A stretch of 64,000 nucleotides of DNA from Bog-473 sp963807675 (lineage in GTDB: Bacteria > Actinomycetota > Acidimicrobiia > Acidimicrobiales > RAAP-2). The notes under the pieces were generated by a model that was given only the letters and a program-made list of their open reading frames with translations, ran no database searches and had not been told where the DNA came from. The position numbers and the translations under genes are program-made. Location: the NCBI GenBank assembly GCA_963807675.1, contig CAWECP010000002.1, positions 310,001-374,000 of the forward strand, given 5' to 3'. Position 1 is the stretch's first letter. Every line of letters begins with the position of its first letter. This document shows positions 8,840 through 18,389 of this stretch, piece after piece.

Positions 8840-9865
8840 TCATTTCCCCTGCTCAGGCAGGGTCGGATCGACGAGGTAGCAGCGCACCGTGAGCCCGTCG
8901 ACCTGGCTCGCGGCTGGCTCCGCCGTGGCGCAGATGTCCATGGCGTACCGGCAGCGCGTCCGGAACCGGCAGCCGCTCGGCGGGTCCAAGGGGGAGGGGA
9001 TGTCGCCCTCCAGAACGATGCGCTGGCGCCGCCGCGCCGGGTCCATCGTGGGGGATGCCGACAGGAGCGCCTGCGTGTAGGGGTGATGCGGGCTGGCGTA
9101 GAGCGCGTCGACCGGCCCCTCCTCCACGATCCGCCCGAGGTACATCACCGCCACCTGCTGGCTGAGGGAGCGGACCAGATTCAGGTCGTGCGAAATGAAC
9201 AGATAGGCGATGCCGAGCCGGTCCTGGAGCTCACCGAGCAGCTCGACCATTTGCACCTGGGTGGCCACGTCCAGTGAGCTGAGCGGTTCGTCGAGCGCCA
9301 GGAGCTCGGGCTCGGTGGCCAGCGCCCGCGCGATCGCGGCGCGCTGGAGCTGGCCCCCTGACACTTCGCGGGGGTGGCGGCGGGCGAAGGCGCTGGGCAG
9401 CCGGACCTGGTCGAGCAACTCGGCCACCCGCCGGTCGCGCTCGGGGTGATCGAGCTCGGTATGGACGGAGAGGGCCTCGCCCACGCTGGCGCCGATGGAG
9501 GCCAGCGGGTCGAACGAGGAGTAGGGATCCTGGAAGACGAGCTGCATCCTCCGGCGCAAGGTGCGCAGGCGCGCGCCCTTGACTTCGGTGATGTCCTCCC
9601 CACCGAGCAGCACCCGGCCCGTCGTCGGCGGGATGAGCCGCAGGAGTACCCGGGCCAGCGTCGACTTGCCCGAGCCGCTCTCGCCGACCAGGCCGAGCGT
9701 CTGGCCCCGCGCCACCGCCAGATCGACGTCATCGACCGCGTGCACGGTGCCCTTGCCCCGACCGGGGAGGCGCACCGTGAAGTGGCACGACACGCCGAGC
9801 AACTCGGCGACCGGGCTTTCGGCCGGCGCCGGGGCCGGCGACTCCGACGGCGTCGTGACCGTCAT
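8840..9865 (-). CDS. Oligopeptide-type ABC transporter ATP-binding protein (DppF/OppF-like)
   Basis: 341 residues from the ATG at 9865, which overlaps the upstream stop as ATGA. Walker A is GESGSGKST, the Q-loop is LVFQDPYSS, the signature is VSGGQLQR, Walker B is LLALDEP and the H-loop is FISHD. The C-terminus carries the oligopeptide/dipeptide extension with conserved cysteines (GCRFRTRCRYAMDIC) that is typical of this subfamily. It powers import with the DppB- and DppC/D-like proteins encoded upstream. The frame is also continuous with the upstream gene, but that continuity runs through out-of-frame sequence. Confidence 0.9.
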   Translation of the reverse strand: MTVTTPSESPAPAPAESPVAELLGVSCHFTVRLPGRGKGTVHAVDDVDLAVARGQTLGLVGESGSGKSTLARVLLRLIPPTTGRVLLGGEDITEVKGARLRTLRRRMQLVFQDPYSSFDPLASIGASVGEALSVHTELDHPERDRRVAELLDQVRLPSAFARRHPREVSGGQLQRAAIARALATEPELLALDEPLSSLDVATQVQMVELLGELQDRLGIAYLFISHDLNLVRSLSQQVAVMYLGRIVEEGPVDALYASPHHPYTQALLSASPTMDPARRRQRIVLEGDIPSPLDPPSGCRFRTRCRYAMDICATAEPAASQVDGLTVRCYLVDPTLPEQGK

Positions 9866-11887
9866 GGCGCGCCCGTCCGCGTCGATACCGATCGGCGCTC
9901 CCGTGGGCAGCGCCGGCACCGGGCAGCACCAACTCGGAGGTGCGCCGGCAACGGCAGAGGCGGTCCCCGCCGACGACCTCCAGGGCGATGGGTTCGCTCC
10001 GGCAGCCGTCCTCGGCGAACGCGCAGCGCGGATGGAAGCGGCAGCCGGAGGGGAACTGACCGGACTGGGGCACGCTCCCGTCGAGCAGCGCCGAGCGTCC
10101 AACAGCGAGTGCGGGCTCCGGGCGAGGCGGCCAGGAGGGCCGCGGTGTACGGGTGCCGGGGGCGGGCGAAGAGGTCGGCCGTCGGCGCCTGCTCGACCAC
10201 TTCGCCGGCGTACATCACGGCGATCTCGTCGGACAGCTCCGAGATCAGGGCCAGGTCGTGGGTGACGAAGAGGACGGCCAGGTCCTGGCTCTCGCAGCAG
10301 CTCGTGCAGCAGCTCGACGATCTGCGCCTGGATCGTCACGTCGAGGGCGGTCGTCGGCTCGTCGGCGATGAGCAGGCGGGGATAGCAGCTGAGCGCCATG
10401 GCGATCATCACCCGCTGGCGCATGCCGCCCGAGAGCTGGTGCGGGTAGGCCGACAGGCGCCGGGCCGGGTCAGGGATGTGCACGCTCCGCAGCAGCTCGA
10501 CGGCCCGGGCCCGGGCGGCCTTGCGGCTCAGCTTCTCGTGCAGCCGCATGGCCTCGGTGATCTGGGAGCCGATGGTGAAGGTCGGATCGAGGCTGGCCAG
10601 CGGGTCCTGGAACACCATGGCGATGTCGCGCCCGCGGATCTGTCGCAGGTCGTGGAAGTCCGCGTCGAGCAGTTCGCGGCCGTCGAAGCGGATGGAGCCG
10701 CCGACGATGTGCGCCGGCGGCGTGGCCAGGAGGCGCAAAATGGCCAGCGAGCTGACGGTCTTGCCACAGCCCGACTCGCCCACCAGTCCGACGATCTTCC
10801 CGCGCCCGACCTCGAAGGAGGCTTCGTCGACCACACGCACGGGGCCGGTCTCGGTGTCGAATTCGATGCAGAGCCCGTGCACTTGCAGGAGGGCGGGTGT
10901 CTCGTGGTCCCCTTCGGCGGCGGCCCCAGCCGGTTCGGCCGGTTGGCTGACCGCGGTGAGGCCGCGCTGGGTCCGTTGGTGGCGGCTCCGGCCCTTGGTC
11001 GTCGTCCCGCTCACGGTGTCGCGCATGGCGTCGCCCAAGGTGTTGAAGGCGAGCACCGTCACCGCGATGACGAGGCCCGAGGGGACGAGGGACCACGGGT
11101 GGGTGAACAGGGCGGTGTCGTAGGCCTCTTCGAGCATGCTGCCCCAGCTGGCCGCCGGGGGAGGCGGCCCCAGGCCGAGGAAGCTGAGTCCCGACGACGT
11201 CAGGAGCGCGGCCCCGAGGGCGATGGCGATCCCGACGGTGAGGCCGGTGAGCACGTTGGGCAAAATGCGGGTCACGACGATGCGGGCGGGCGGTGTGCCG
11301 ATCGACGTCGACGCCTCGACGAAGGACTCCTCCTTAATGGCCAGGGTCTGCCCCCGGATGAAGCGGGCGAAGCCCGGGGCGAAGACGAGGGCGAAGGCCA
11401 GGGCGACGTCGTTCACTCCGCTCCCGAGCACGGCCACCACGGCCAGGGCCAGGATCAGGGGCGGGAAGGCCAGGCCGGCGTCGGCGCCGCGCATGAGCAG
11501 GTAATCGATGCGGCCGCCGCGGTACCCGGCCACGAGCCCGAGCACGAGCGCAAGGACGAGGGCGATGGCCACGGTCTCGAAGGTGATCTGCATGGAGATG
11601 CGCGAGCCGTAGATCAGCCGGGAGAGGACGTCGCGACCGAGGTCGTCCGTGCCTAGCCAGTGGCTGGTGCTGATGCCTGCGTTGGTGTCGGCCAGGTTCT
11701 GCGCGTTCGGGTCGTAGGGGGCGACCCACGGCGCGAAGATCGCCGCCACCGTGACGAGCACCAGCCACCCCAGGCTGAGCAGCACGCCGACGCGCGTGAT
11801 GAATTGCAGCAGGCGCCGGTGATCGCTCAACGACCGGCGCAGCGCCTGGGGGTCGTCGCCGGGGAGCTCGGTCTCGATCAGGCTCAC
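9862..11887 (-). CDS. ABC permease-ATPase fusion (DppC-DppD type), broken by two one-base insertions
   Basis: The GTG start at 11887 overlaps the dppB stop. Residues 1 to about 290 are a DppC-like permease with about six membrane helices and a cytoplasmic loop near SFVEASTSIGTPPARI. A linker leads into a DppD-like ATPase with GESGCGKT, LSGGMRQR and LLIADEP, with no stop in between. Such permease/ATPase fusions are known in actinobacteria. Similarity shifts frame near 10286-10289 (to AVLFVTHDLALI and HPYTAALLAAS) and again at the GGG 10120-10122 (to PALAVGRSALLDGS and GCRFHPRCAF). Each break is one extra base. The probable end is TGA 9862-9864, which would need a third shift. Confidence 0.75.
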
Positions 11888-12830
11888 GAGACCCTCACCT
11901 TGGGGTTGAGGTACCCGTAGCTGATGTCGACCAGCAGGCTCATGGCCATCTGGAAGAGCACGAAGACGACGGCCACACCCTGGACGACGGGCAGGTCGTG
12001 GTCGGTGATGCCGGCCAGCATGTAGGGCCCGAGGCCCGGCAGGGCGAAGATCTGCTCGATGATGACCGCGCCGCCGAGCAGGTAGCCGATCTGGATGCCG
12101 AAGACCGTGACCACCGGCATGGCGGCATTCTTGAGGCCGTGGCGGAACAGCACCGAGCGCCGCGTCCCCCCTTGGCCCAGGCCGTCCTGATGTACGGGGT
12201 GTCCAGGGTGTCGATGAGCGAGGCCCGCAACTGGCGGGCGAGCGTGGCGCCGACGAGGACGCCCAGGGTCACCGCAGGCAGCGTGATGTCCCGCAACCAG
12301 CCGGTGAACGAGGCCGAGATGGAGGTGTAACCGGTCGGTGGGAAGACATGCCAGTGCACGGCGAAGATCGACACCAAGAGCACGGCCAGCCAGAAGCTGG
12401 GCACGGCCAGCCCGAGCGTGGTGAAGGTCCGGGCGCCGCCGTCGACGACCCCCTGAGGCCGTATGCCCGAGATGAGGCCGACCGGGATCCCGACGATGAG
12501 CGAGATGATGGCCGAGGCCACGACCAGGCCGAAGGTGACGGGGAACCGCTGCTCAATCTGTTGGGTCACGGGTTGGCCGGTCGAGATGGAGGTGCCGAGG
12601 TTGCCGTGCAGCGCGTTGCCCAGCCAGCGCCCGTACTGGACGAGCAGCGGGTCGTCGAGATGGAGTTGGGCCGTGACGTGGGCGATCTGGGCCGGGGTGG
12701 CGCTCACCCCGCCGGCCAGCGTGATGGCCGGGTTGCCCGGGACGAGCGCCAGCAGGAAGAAGACGGCGAAGGAGACGATCAGCAACACCGGCACGAGGGC
12801 CAGCAGTCGGCGTAGGACCAACCTTCCCAC
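11884..12830 (-). CDS. ABC transporter permease (DppB-like), frameshifted in a C6 tract
   Basis: A DppB/OppB-type permease. The N-terminal helix (LLALVPVLLIVSFAVFFLLALVPG split into shorter parts) and the segment QYGRWLGNALHGNLGTS are family hallmarks. At AWAKGG the frame is lost at the C run 12166-12171. The expected continuation (RRSVLFRHGLKNAAMP to GYLNPKVRV) follows in another frame to TGA 11884-11886. Aligning the conserved loop length suggests that one base is missing from a seven-base run. The intact product would be about 315 residues with six membrane helices. First gene of the importer operon. Confidence 0.82.
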
Positions 12831-12884
12831 TTCACCCCCCAGGTCAGGCGAGAGTCTGCGCTGGCTCTGTAGCCCCGTTCGTAC

Positions 12885-12900
12885 CTGACGCCAGCGTCAG
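12885..12900. promoter_or_regulatory. Perfect 16-bp palindrome upstream of the importer operon
   Basis: CTGACGC-CA-GCGTCAG lies 55 bp upstream of the DppB start in the 124-bp gap after the deaminase gene. Its place and symmetry fit a repressor operator; a related sequence occurs at 8720-8735. The regulator is unknown. Confidence 0.4.
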
Positions 12901-12954
12901 CTTTGCGTATCGTACTCACGCCTCCGCAAAGCGAGGGGTACTTCTCGGTCCCGT

Positions 12955-14004
12955 TCAGGGCGAGCCAGGCGCGCCACCGGCAGTTGCGCGGAGCAGGTGG
13001 TCGTCGACCTCCTCGAGTCGCGCCTGCTTGGTAGCGCCCGGGAGGAACGAGCCTCTGAAGCTGTTGCGGGCGAGGCGGGCCACGACGCCGGCGTCGAAGC
13101 CGAGGTGTTCGGCGACGCCGGCGTAGTTGTCGCCGATGTAGCCGCCGAAGTAGGCCGGGTCGTCGGAGTGCACCGACGCCAGCAGACTGCGTGCCAACAG
13201 GGCCCCGAGCGGGTGGTGGTCGAGGTCCTCGACCACGCGCAGCGCCACGTTGGAGAACGGGCAGACGGTGAGCGGCACCTCGTGCTGGCGCAGGTGCTGG
13301 ACCAGGCGCTCGTCTTCGAGGCAGCGCACTCCGTGGTCGATCCGTTCGGCCCCGAGAAGGTCGAGCGCCTGCCAGATGTACTCGGGTGGCCCCTCCTCGC
13401 CGGCATGGGCGACCACGTGGAGGCCCTCCGCCCGGGCCCGGGCGAAGACCCGCTCGAAGTCAGACGGCGGATGCCCCACCTCCGAGGAGTCCAGGCCCAC
13501 CCCGACGAAGTGGTCGCGGAACCCGAGGGCGTCGATCAGGGTGGCCAGGGCCTGCTCCTCGGGCAGGTGGCGCAGGAAGCAGAGGATCAGCTGCGTCGAC
13601 ACACCGAGGTCCACTCCGTCGCGGCAGGCCCGGGACAGGCCGGCGAAGACGGTGAACAGGGGGACGCCCCTGTCCGTGTGCGTCTGCGGGTCGAAGAACA
13701 CCTCGGCGTGGCGTACCCCCTGGGAGGCCGCCCGTCGCAGATAGGCCAGGCCGAGCTCGTAGAAGTCGCGTTCGGTGAGCAGCACCGCGCACGAGCGGTA
13801 GTAGATGTCGAGGAACGATTGCAGGTCACCGAAGCGGTAGGCGGCGCGCACGCTCTCGACGTCGCGGTAAGGCAGCGCGACGTCGTTGCGCCGGGCCAGC
13901 TCGAACATCAGCCCGGGCTCCAGCGTCCCCTCGACGTGGACGTGCAGCTCTGCCTTGGGGACGGAGCGGGCGAAAGCGACGGGATCGAGTGGCGTGGCGG
14001 TCAT
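12955..14004 (-). CDS. Adenosine/adenine deaminase family protein
   Basis: 349 residues from ATG 14004 (MTATPLDPVAF). Zinc and catalytic motifs of the adenosine deaminase fold are intact: HVHVEGTL near the N-terminus, HAGEEG, DHGVRCLED and SDDPAYFGGY. The AGEEGPPEYIW and DDPAYFGGYI segments are more like the bacterial/fungal adenine deaminase branch than classical adenosine deaminase, so adenine to hypoxanthine is my preferred reaction. It lies upstream of the importer operon on the same strand, which may mean that the importer carries a purine-related or amine ligand; that is speculative. Confidence 0.88.
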   Translation of the reverse strand: MTATPLDPVAFARSVPKAELHVHVEGTLEPGLMFELARRNDVALPYRDVESVRAAYRFGDLQSFLDIYYRSCAVLLTERDFYELGLAYLRRAASQGVRHAEVFFDPQTHTDRGVPLFTVFAGLSRACRDGVDLGVSTQLILCFLRHLPEEQALATLIDALGFRDHFVGVGLDSSEVGHPPSDFERVFARARAEGLHVVAHAGEEGPPEYIWQALDLLGAERIDHGVRCLEDERLVQHLRQHEVPLTVCPFSNVALRVVEDLDHHPLGALLARSLLASVHSDDPAYFGGYIGDNYAGVAEHLGFDAGVVARLARNSFRGSFLPGATKQARLEEVDDHLLRATAGGAPGSP

Positions 14005-14109
14005 CCTGCCATCCGGCCCCGGCGGGCCGCGGGGTGCCGGAGCCTTTTGAAGCGTCACGCGGGCAGGCGGTACCGTCGTCGCGCCGACCGAGCAGAGGGG
14101 CCGAAGTCA

Positions 14110-14868
14110 ATGAGCGAGCAGCGGGTGGCCATCGTGACGGGCGGCGCATCGGGGATCGGGCTGGCCATCAGCCGGCGCCTGGCCGCGGACGGGCACGCCG
14201 TCGCCGTGCTGGACCTGAACGCCGACGCAGCGGCCGAGGCCGCGGACGGCGTCGCCGCGTCGGGGGCCAAAGCGCTGGCCGTTCCGGTCGACGTCGGCGA
14301 GCGGGCGCAGGTGCAGGCCGCCGTCGACACGGTCCGTTCCCGGCTCGGCGCGCCGGGCATCCTGGTCAACAACGTGGGTCTGGCCCCGAGCTACACCCGC
14401 TTCCGCGACATCACCCTCGAACTGTGGGACCACTACCTGCGGGTGAACCTGACCGGCGCCTTCCACTGCTGCCAGGCCGTGCTGCCCGACATGGTGGAGG
14501 CGCGCTGGGGGCGCATCGTCAACATCTCGTCCTCGAGCACGCACGGGGGCCAACCGCTCATGAGCCACTACGTGTCCTCGAAGTCGGGGCTCAACGGGCT
14601 GACCAAGTCGCTGGCCCTCGAGTACGGGCCGCGGGGCATCACGGTCAACGCCATCCCGCCCGGGTTCATCGACACGCCCATGCTGCAGGCCTCGGTGGCC
14701 CGGGGCGAGCTCGGTCCCGGGGGCATGGAGGATGCCGTGGCGCGCACGCCGGTGCGCCGGGCCGGCCTCCCGGAGGACGTGGCCGCCATGTGCTCTTTCT
14801 TGTGCCGGGACGAGGCGAGCTACGTGACCGGCCAGATCCTCGGGGTGAACGGCGGGCGCAACACCTGA
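14110..14868 (+). CDS. SDR-family oxidoreductase
   Basis: 252 residues, with the TGGASGIG coenzyme motif, NNVG in place of the usual NNAG, and the catalytic HYVSSKSG (Y-x3-K). The C-terminal YVTGQILGVNGG is typical of 3-oxoacyl-ACP reductase-like SDRs. The ATG is at 14110, divergent from the deaminase gene with a 105-bp gap. The substrate is unknown. Confidence 0.9.
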   Translation: MSEQRVAIVTGGASGIGLAISRRLAADGHAVAVLDLNADAAAEAADGVAASGAKALAVPVDVGERAQVQAAVDTVRSRLGAPGILVNNVGLAPSYTRFRDITLELWDHYLRVNLTGAFHCCQAVLPDMVEARWGRIVNISSSSTHGGQPLMSHYVSSKSGLNGLTKSLALEYGPRGITVNAIPPGFIDTPMLQASVARGELGPGGMEDAVARTPVRRAGLPEDVAAMCSFLCRDEASYVTGQILGVNGGRNT

Positions 14869-14895
14869 GCGCCTGTATATGGGGTCGCGCTCACC

Positions 14896-14922
14896 CTTTG
14901 GCCCGCGATCCGTGCGCCAAAG
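14896..14922. terminator. Possible terminator hairpin between convergent genes
   Basis: CTTTGGC (14896-14902) and GCCAAAG (14916-14922) form a perfect 7-bp stem with a 13-nt loop. They lie just after the SDR stop and before the end of the convergent gene at 15005. There is no T tract. Confidence 0.35.
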
Positions 14923-15004
14923 CTAACCAAATGCGACTCAATTGGTGAGGCCGACGCCGTATGCAGACCCAGAGCTGCCCCGGCCCCCCCGCACCCGCGC
15001 CGCC

Positions 15005-15592
15005 TCAGGTTGCGGCGTAATCCACCAGGTCCCGGTCGACCTCGACGTCGAAGGTGCGCAGGAACATGGCGAAGGCGTCATAGGCGCCGACGGTGAACAC
15101 GACGTCTATCAGCTGGCGGGTGTCGAGCTCGGCCGACAGCGCGGCGTAGGTGTCGTCGGCGATCCGGGCCTGACCCACCAGCTCGTCGGCCGCACGCACC
15201 AGGGCCCCCTCGAACGCCGTCCAGCCCTCGGCGTCGGGCCCCTGACGGACCCGCTCCACCTCTTCGGGCGTGATGCCGGCCTGGCCGGCTTGATACACGT
15301 GCTGGCCCCACTCGTACACCGAGCCCCGCACATGCGCCACCCGCAGCACCATCAGCTCGCGCTGGCGCGCCGACAACGTCGAGTCGTAGTTCACGTGAGT
15401 GACGAGGTGGTTGAAGGCGAGCGTGACGTCGGGGTGGTGGGCCATGACGCCCATGGCGTTGAGACCTTTCGGGGCGTCGGGGTCGCGGGGCGGCAGCGGC
15501 GTGTCCCGGCCCTCGGGCTTCAACGCCGCCGCCATCTTCTCCATCAGTCCCGGCGGCCAGTCCCGCGGGTGGATCGACTCGACCTTGCTCAA
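15005..15592 (-). CDS. Carboxymuconolactone decarboxylase (CMD/AhpD-like) family protein
   Basis: About 195 residues if the TTG at 15592 is used. That start is favoured by AAGGAGGG about seven bases upstream; the frame is open to 15622. The CMD core is visible in LSARQRELMVLRVAHVRGSVYEWGQHVYQAGQAG. The CxxC pair of true AhpD peroxidases is absent, as in many actinobacterial members annotated only at family level. The C-terminal half (TYAALSAELDTRQLIDVVFTVG, split here from its flanks) continues the fold. Function unknown; perhaps a decarboxylase or lyase acting in ring-cleavage metabolism. Confidence 0.85.
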   Translation of the reverse strand: MSKVESIHPRDWPPGLMEKMAAALKPEGRDTPLPPRDPDAPKGLNAMGVMAHHPDVTLAFNHLVTHVNYDSTLSARQRELMVLRVAHVRGSVYEWGQHVYQAGQAGITPEEVERVRQGPDAEGWTAFEGALVRAADELVGQARIADDTYAALSAELDTRQLIDVVFTVGAYDAFAMFLRTFDVEVDRDLVDYAAT

Positions 15593-15637
15593 CCGGGTCC
15601 CTCCTTCGTCGCCGTGCACCACCTCATGAGGCGCAGG

Positions 15638-16462
15638 TCATGAGAAATCAGGCATGACGTCGCGCGCGAACGCGTCGACCTGTGCTTCGCCCGCCCCCGG
15701 CCAGCCGCAGACCAGGTAGCCGTAGCCGGCGTCGCGCCACTTGGCGGCGTGCTTCCGGGTCTGCTCCAGGTCGTCGAGCGACAACGAGCCGGCCCGCATG
15801 ATCGAGGACGGGTCACGGCCCGCCTCGGTGGCCAGCTGGTCGAGCCGCTCGCCTGCCTCGCGCACCGAGTTGGGCGTCCCGAAGGCGTGCCACACGTCGG
15901 CGAAGCGCGCCGCGAGCGGCAGCGTGCGCCGCGGGCCCATCCCGCCGATCCAGATCGGCGGGTGCGGGCGCTGCACCGGGAGCGGCCGCATGCTGGCGTC
16001 GTGCAGCGAAATCCGCTTGCCGTCGTAGGACACCACCTCGCCGGTGAACAGGCGGGTCACGATCTCGAGCGTGTCCTCCAGCAGGTCGAAGCGCTCCGGC
16101 GTCGACGGGAAGGGGATGCCGAGCTCGTGGTGCTCCTTGTCGAACCAGGCCGCGCCGAGGGCCAGCTCTAGGCGCCCGTGCGACGCGTGGTCGATGGTCA
16201 CGGCCTGGGCCGCCAGCACCGACGGGTGCCGGTAGGTGGCGCCGGTCACGAGCAGCCCGAGCCGGACCCGCGACGTCAACCCGGCCAGCGCGGCCAGCGT
16301 GGTCATGCCCTCGAAGGTCTCGCCCGGGCCTTCGCCGTACATGGGCTGGAAGTGGTCGAAGCCCCAGATGCCGTCGAAGCCCCAATCCTCGGCGAGGCGC
16401 ACCCGCCGGACCAGCTCGTCCCAGGGCATGCGTTGCTGCGCGACATCGAGTCCGAATCTCAT
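15638..16462 (-). CDS. LLM-class (luciferase-like) F420-dependent oxidoreductase
   Basis: 274 residues of the bacterial luciferase-like TIM-barrel family. Landmarks are WGFDGIWGFDHFQP near the N-terminus, RVRLGLLVTGATYRHP, LALGAAWFDKEHHELGIPFP and PIWIGGMGPRRTLPLAA. This pattern is the one usually assigned to coenzyme F420-dependent enzymes in actinobacteria, which oxidise or reduce small organic molecules; FMN cannot be excluded. Followed 16 bp upstream by a SnoaL-like gene on the same strand. Confidence 0.88.
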   Translation of the reverse strand: MRFGLDVAQQRMPWDELVRRVRLAEDWGFDGIWGFDHFQPMYGEGPGETFEGMTTLAALAGLTSRVRLGLLVTGATYRHPSVLAAQAVTIDHASHGRLELALGAAWFDKEHHELGIPFPSTPERFDLLEDTLEIVTRLFTGEVVSYDGKRISLHDASMRPLPVQRPHPPIWIGGMGPRRTLPLAARFADVWHAFGTPNSVREAGERLDQLATEAGRDPSSIMRAGSLSLDDLEQTRKHAAKWRDAGYGYLVCGWPGAGEAQVDAFARDVMPDFS

Positions 16463-16477
16463 GGTGTGGCTCCGTCT

Positions 16478-16882
16478 CTAGATGAACTCGGCCACCCGGC
16501 TGTGGAAGCGCCAGGCCGTGCCGTCGTGGTGCAGCACGTCGGTATAGCGCCCGACGACGCCGACCGCCCAACCGGCCTCGCCCTTGAGCAGCACGACCAC
16601 GTCGCTCGTGGCGAACGCCTCGCGGTCGGCCCACTCCGACACGTGCGTGTTGACGACGATGTGGCGCTGCGGCTGGCGTGGCACCACCCGGGCGTAGGCG
16701 GCCCGCAGCGCGTCGCGGCCCTCATGGTGGCCGAGGCCCGGCATGTCGCAGCTGCCGTCGGGGCAGAACAGGGCCACCAGGTCGTCGGTGCGGCCGTCGT
16801 CGAGGGCCTGGGTGTAGGCGGCCAAGGTGTTGGCCACGCCGGCGGCGACGTCGGCCAGGGTGGTCCCGGTCTCGTTGGCCAT
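16478..16882 (-). CDS. SnoaL/NTF2-like protein
   Basis: 134 residues with the small cone-shaped NTF2 fold signature: a helical start (TLAAYTQALDDGRTDDLVALFCPDG), a middle HHEGRDALRAAYARVV, and a closing strand WRFHSRVAEF. Such proteins act as small isomerases, hydrolases or dehydratases, or as helper subunits beside ring-hydroxylating oxygenases. It lies 14 bp downstream of the Rieske oxygenase gene and probably shares its transcript. Confidence 0.8.
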   Translation of the reverse strand: MANETGTTLADVAAGVANTLAAYTQALDDGRTDDLVALFCPDGSCDMPGLGHHEGRDALRAAYARVVPRQPQRHIVVNTHVSEWADREAFATSDVVVLLKGEAGWAVGVVGRYTDVLHHDGTAWRFHSRVAEFI

Positions 16883-16896
16883 GTCCCCGCGCCGAC

Positions 16897-18263
16897 TCAG
16901 AAGTCGATCTCGAGCACGGGCATCTCGAGCGGGTTCACGTTGACGTGCGCCAGCGCCGGCAGGAGCTTGTCGTAGCCGTACCCGGCCAGGAAGCCGTCGA
17001 GGACGCGCTGGTAGTTCGAGATGTGCCCCTCGCCCCGCTCCGACAGCCGCATGTACTCGAAGCTCGAGGAGTGCAGGCCGCGCTGCTGCTTGGGCAGGTT
17101 GGAGAAGTCCTGGGTCGGGATGGGGGGCCAGCGCGGGTCGTCGTGCTCCCAGCGCTCCGGCATCTTAGGCGTCTCGGGTTCCTCGCCTGCTGGATACCGG
17201 GTGAGCGACCAGAAGTCCATCAGCGTCTCCTCCGGTCCGAGGGGGCGGAAGCGGTAAGCCGAGGCGCTGCTGTACATGGGCAAAAGGAAGTAGTGCGGGA
17301 AGCAGTAGCCCATGGACTGGTTGCGGCCCTGCGTCTCCAGCTCGCTGATGTCGGGCATGTCGCAGCCGCGGGAGCGGTGCGCCATGGTCACCGCCTCGTT
17401 GAGCGCGCGGTCCCAGGTCGCCCGCGCCCCCTGGTAGTCGGCCGGCAGCTCCAACCCCACCGCCAGGGCCTCGGCGATCTCCACGTCCCGGGCGTGCACC
17501 ATGCCCGCCATCCCGTCGCTCATGACGTGTAGGTACTCCAGCTCGCCCCGGACGAATCTCGCCGGGTCGAAGTCGCCCGGGTTACGGGGAGGGAACCGGC
17601 CGGCGATGCGCAGCTGGGGGTGGGACTGCAGCACGTGGTACTGCTCGACGAAGGCCTCCTCGGCCAGCTTCCAGTTGACCGGGAGGCGGGCGGCGTACCA
17701 CCACTCGGCCCGCAGCGACTCGACCTGCCACGCGTCGTGCACGGTGGCGAACGGCTCGATGCACCGGCGCAGCGGCGGGGCACCGTCGTCGAGGTTGATC
17801 CAGGCGCAGCCACCCCAGGTCTCGCAGCGCACCGGGACCAAATTGACGTCACCGGGCTCCAGGTTGTGCGGGGCGAACATCCCGGCCTGGGTCACCCGGG
17901 TGTTGTGGCCGTCGGTCCCGTAGCACCAGCCGTGGAACGGGCAGACGAACCCGCCGGGGCGCGACCCCGGCCCTCGGCGAAGCGCACACCACGGTGCCGG
18001 CAGGCGTTGTGGAAGGCCCGCACCCCCAGGTCGTCGGTGCGGATGACGACGACCGACTGGTCCAGGATCGTGTACTCGGCGAAGTCGCCGGCGCGGGGGA
18101 TCTCCTCGAGCCGGCAGGCCATCTGCCACACCTTCGGCCAGAGCTGCTCGGCCTCCAACGCGTAGAACGCGGGGTCGTAGTAGCGCTCCTTGGGCACCCG
18201 GTCCGGCACCTCGATGGCGTGCGGTACCGGCAGCGCCGACCACTTGTGCTCCACGACCGCCAT
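16897..18263 (-). CDS. Rieske non-haem iron oxygenase, alpha subunit; one-base frameshift
   Basis: About 455 residues when two frames are joined. The N-terminal part starts MAVVEHKWSALP at 18263 and carries the first half of the Rieske motif (ACRHRG). The second half (CPFHGWCYGTD) is in the other frame. The break is at the CCCC 17965-17968 and is explained by one missing base. The catalytic domain follows, with EQYHVLQSH supplying the mononuclear iron histidines. It oxidises an aromatic or alicyclic ring using electrons from a reductase not found in this window. Divergent from the Baeyer-Villiger gene across operator 1. Confidence 0.85.
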
Positions 18264-18304
18264 ACTGCCGTCCCTTTGCCGTTCCTGCGCCGACTGGCGT
18301 TAGA

Positions 18305-18320
18305 CTAACCGGTCGGTACA
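18305..18320. promoter_or_regulatory. Regulon operator, copy 1
   Basis: The minus strand reads TGTACCGACCGGTTAG, and its flanks match copy 2 almost base for base over 20 positions. It lies 41 bp upstream of the Rieske oxygenase start and 70 bp upstream of the monooxygenase start. Consensus of the four copies: TGTACYGRYCRGTACA, a palindrome of the kind bound by TetR dimers. Confidence 0.65.
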
Positions 18321-18389
18321 AAACCCAGCGACGGTGCACCTTCCCCAGGTCACCGCCCGATCCGCCCGGCCAAGATGGGGCCCCACGAC

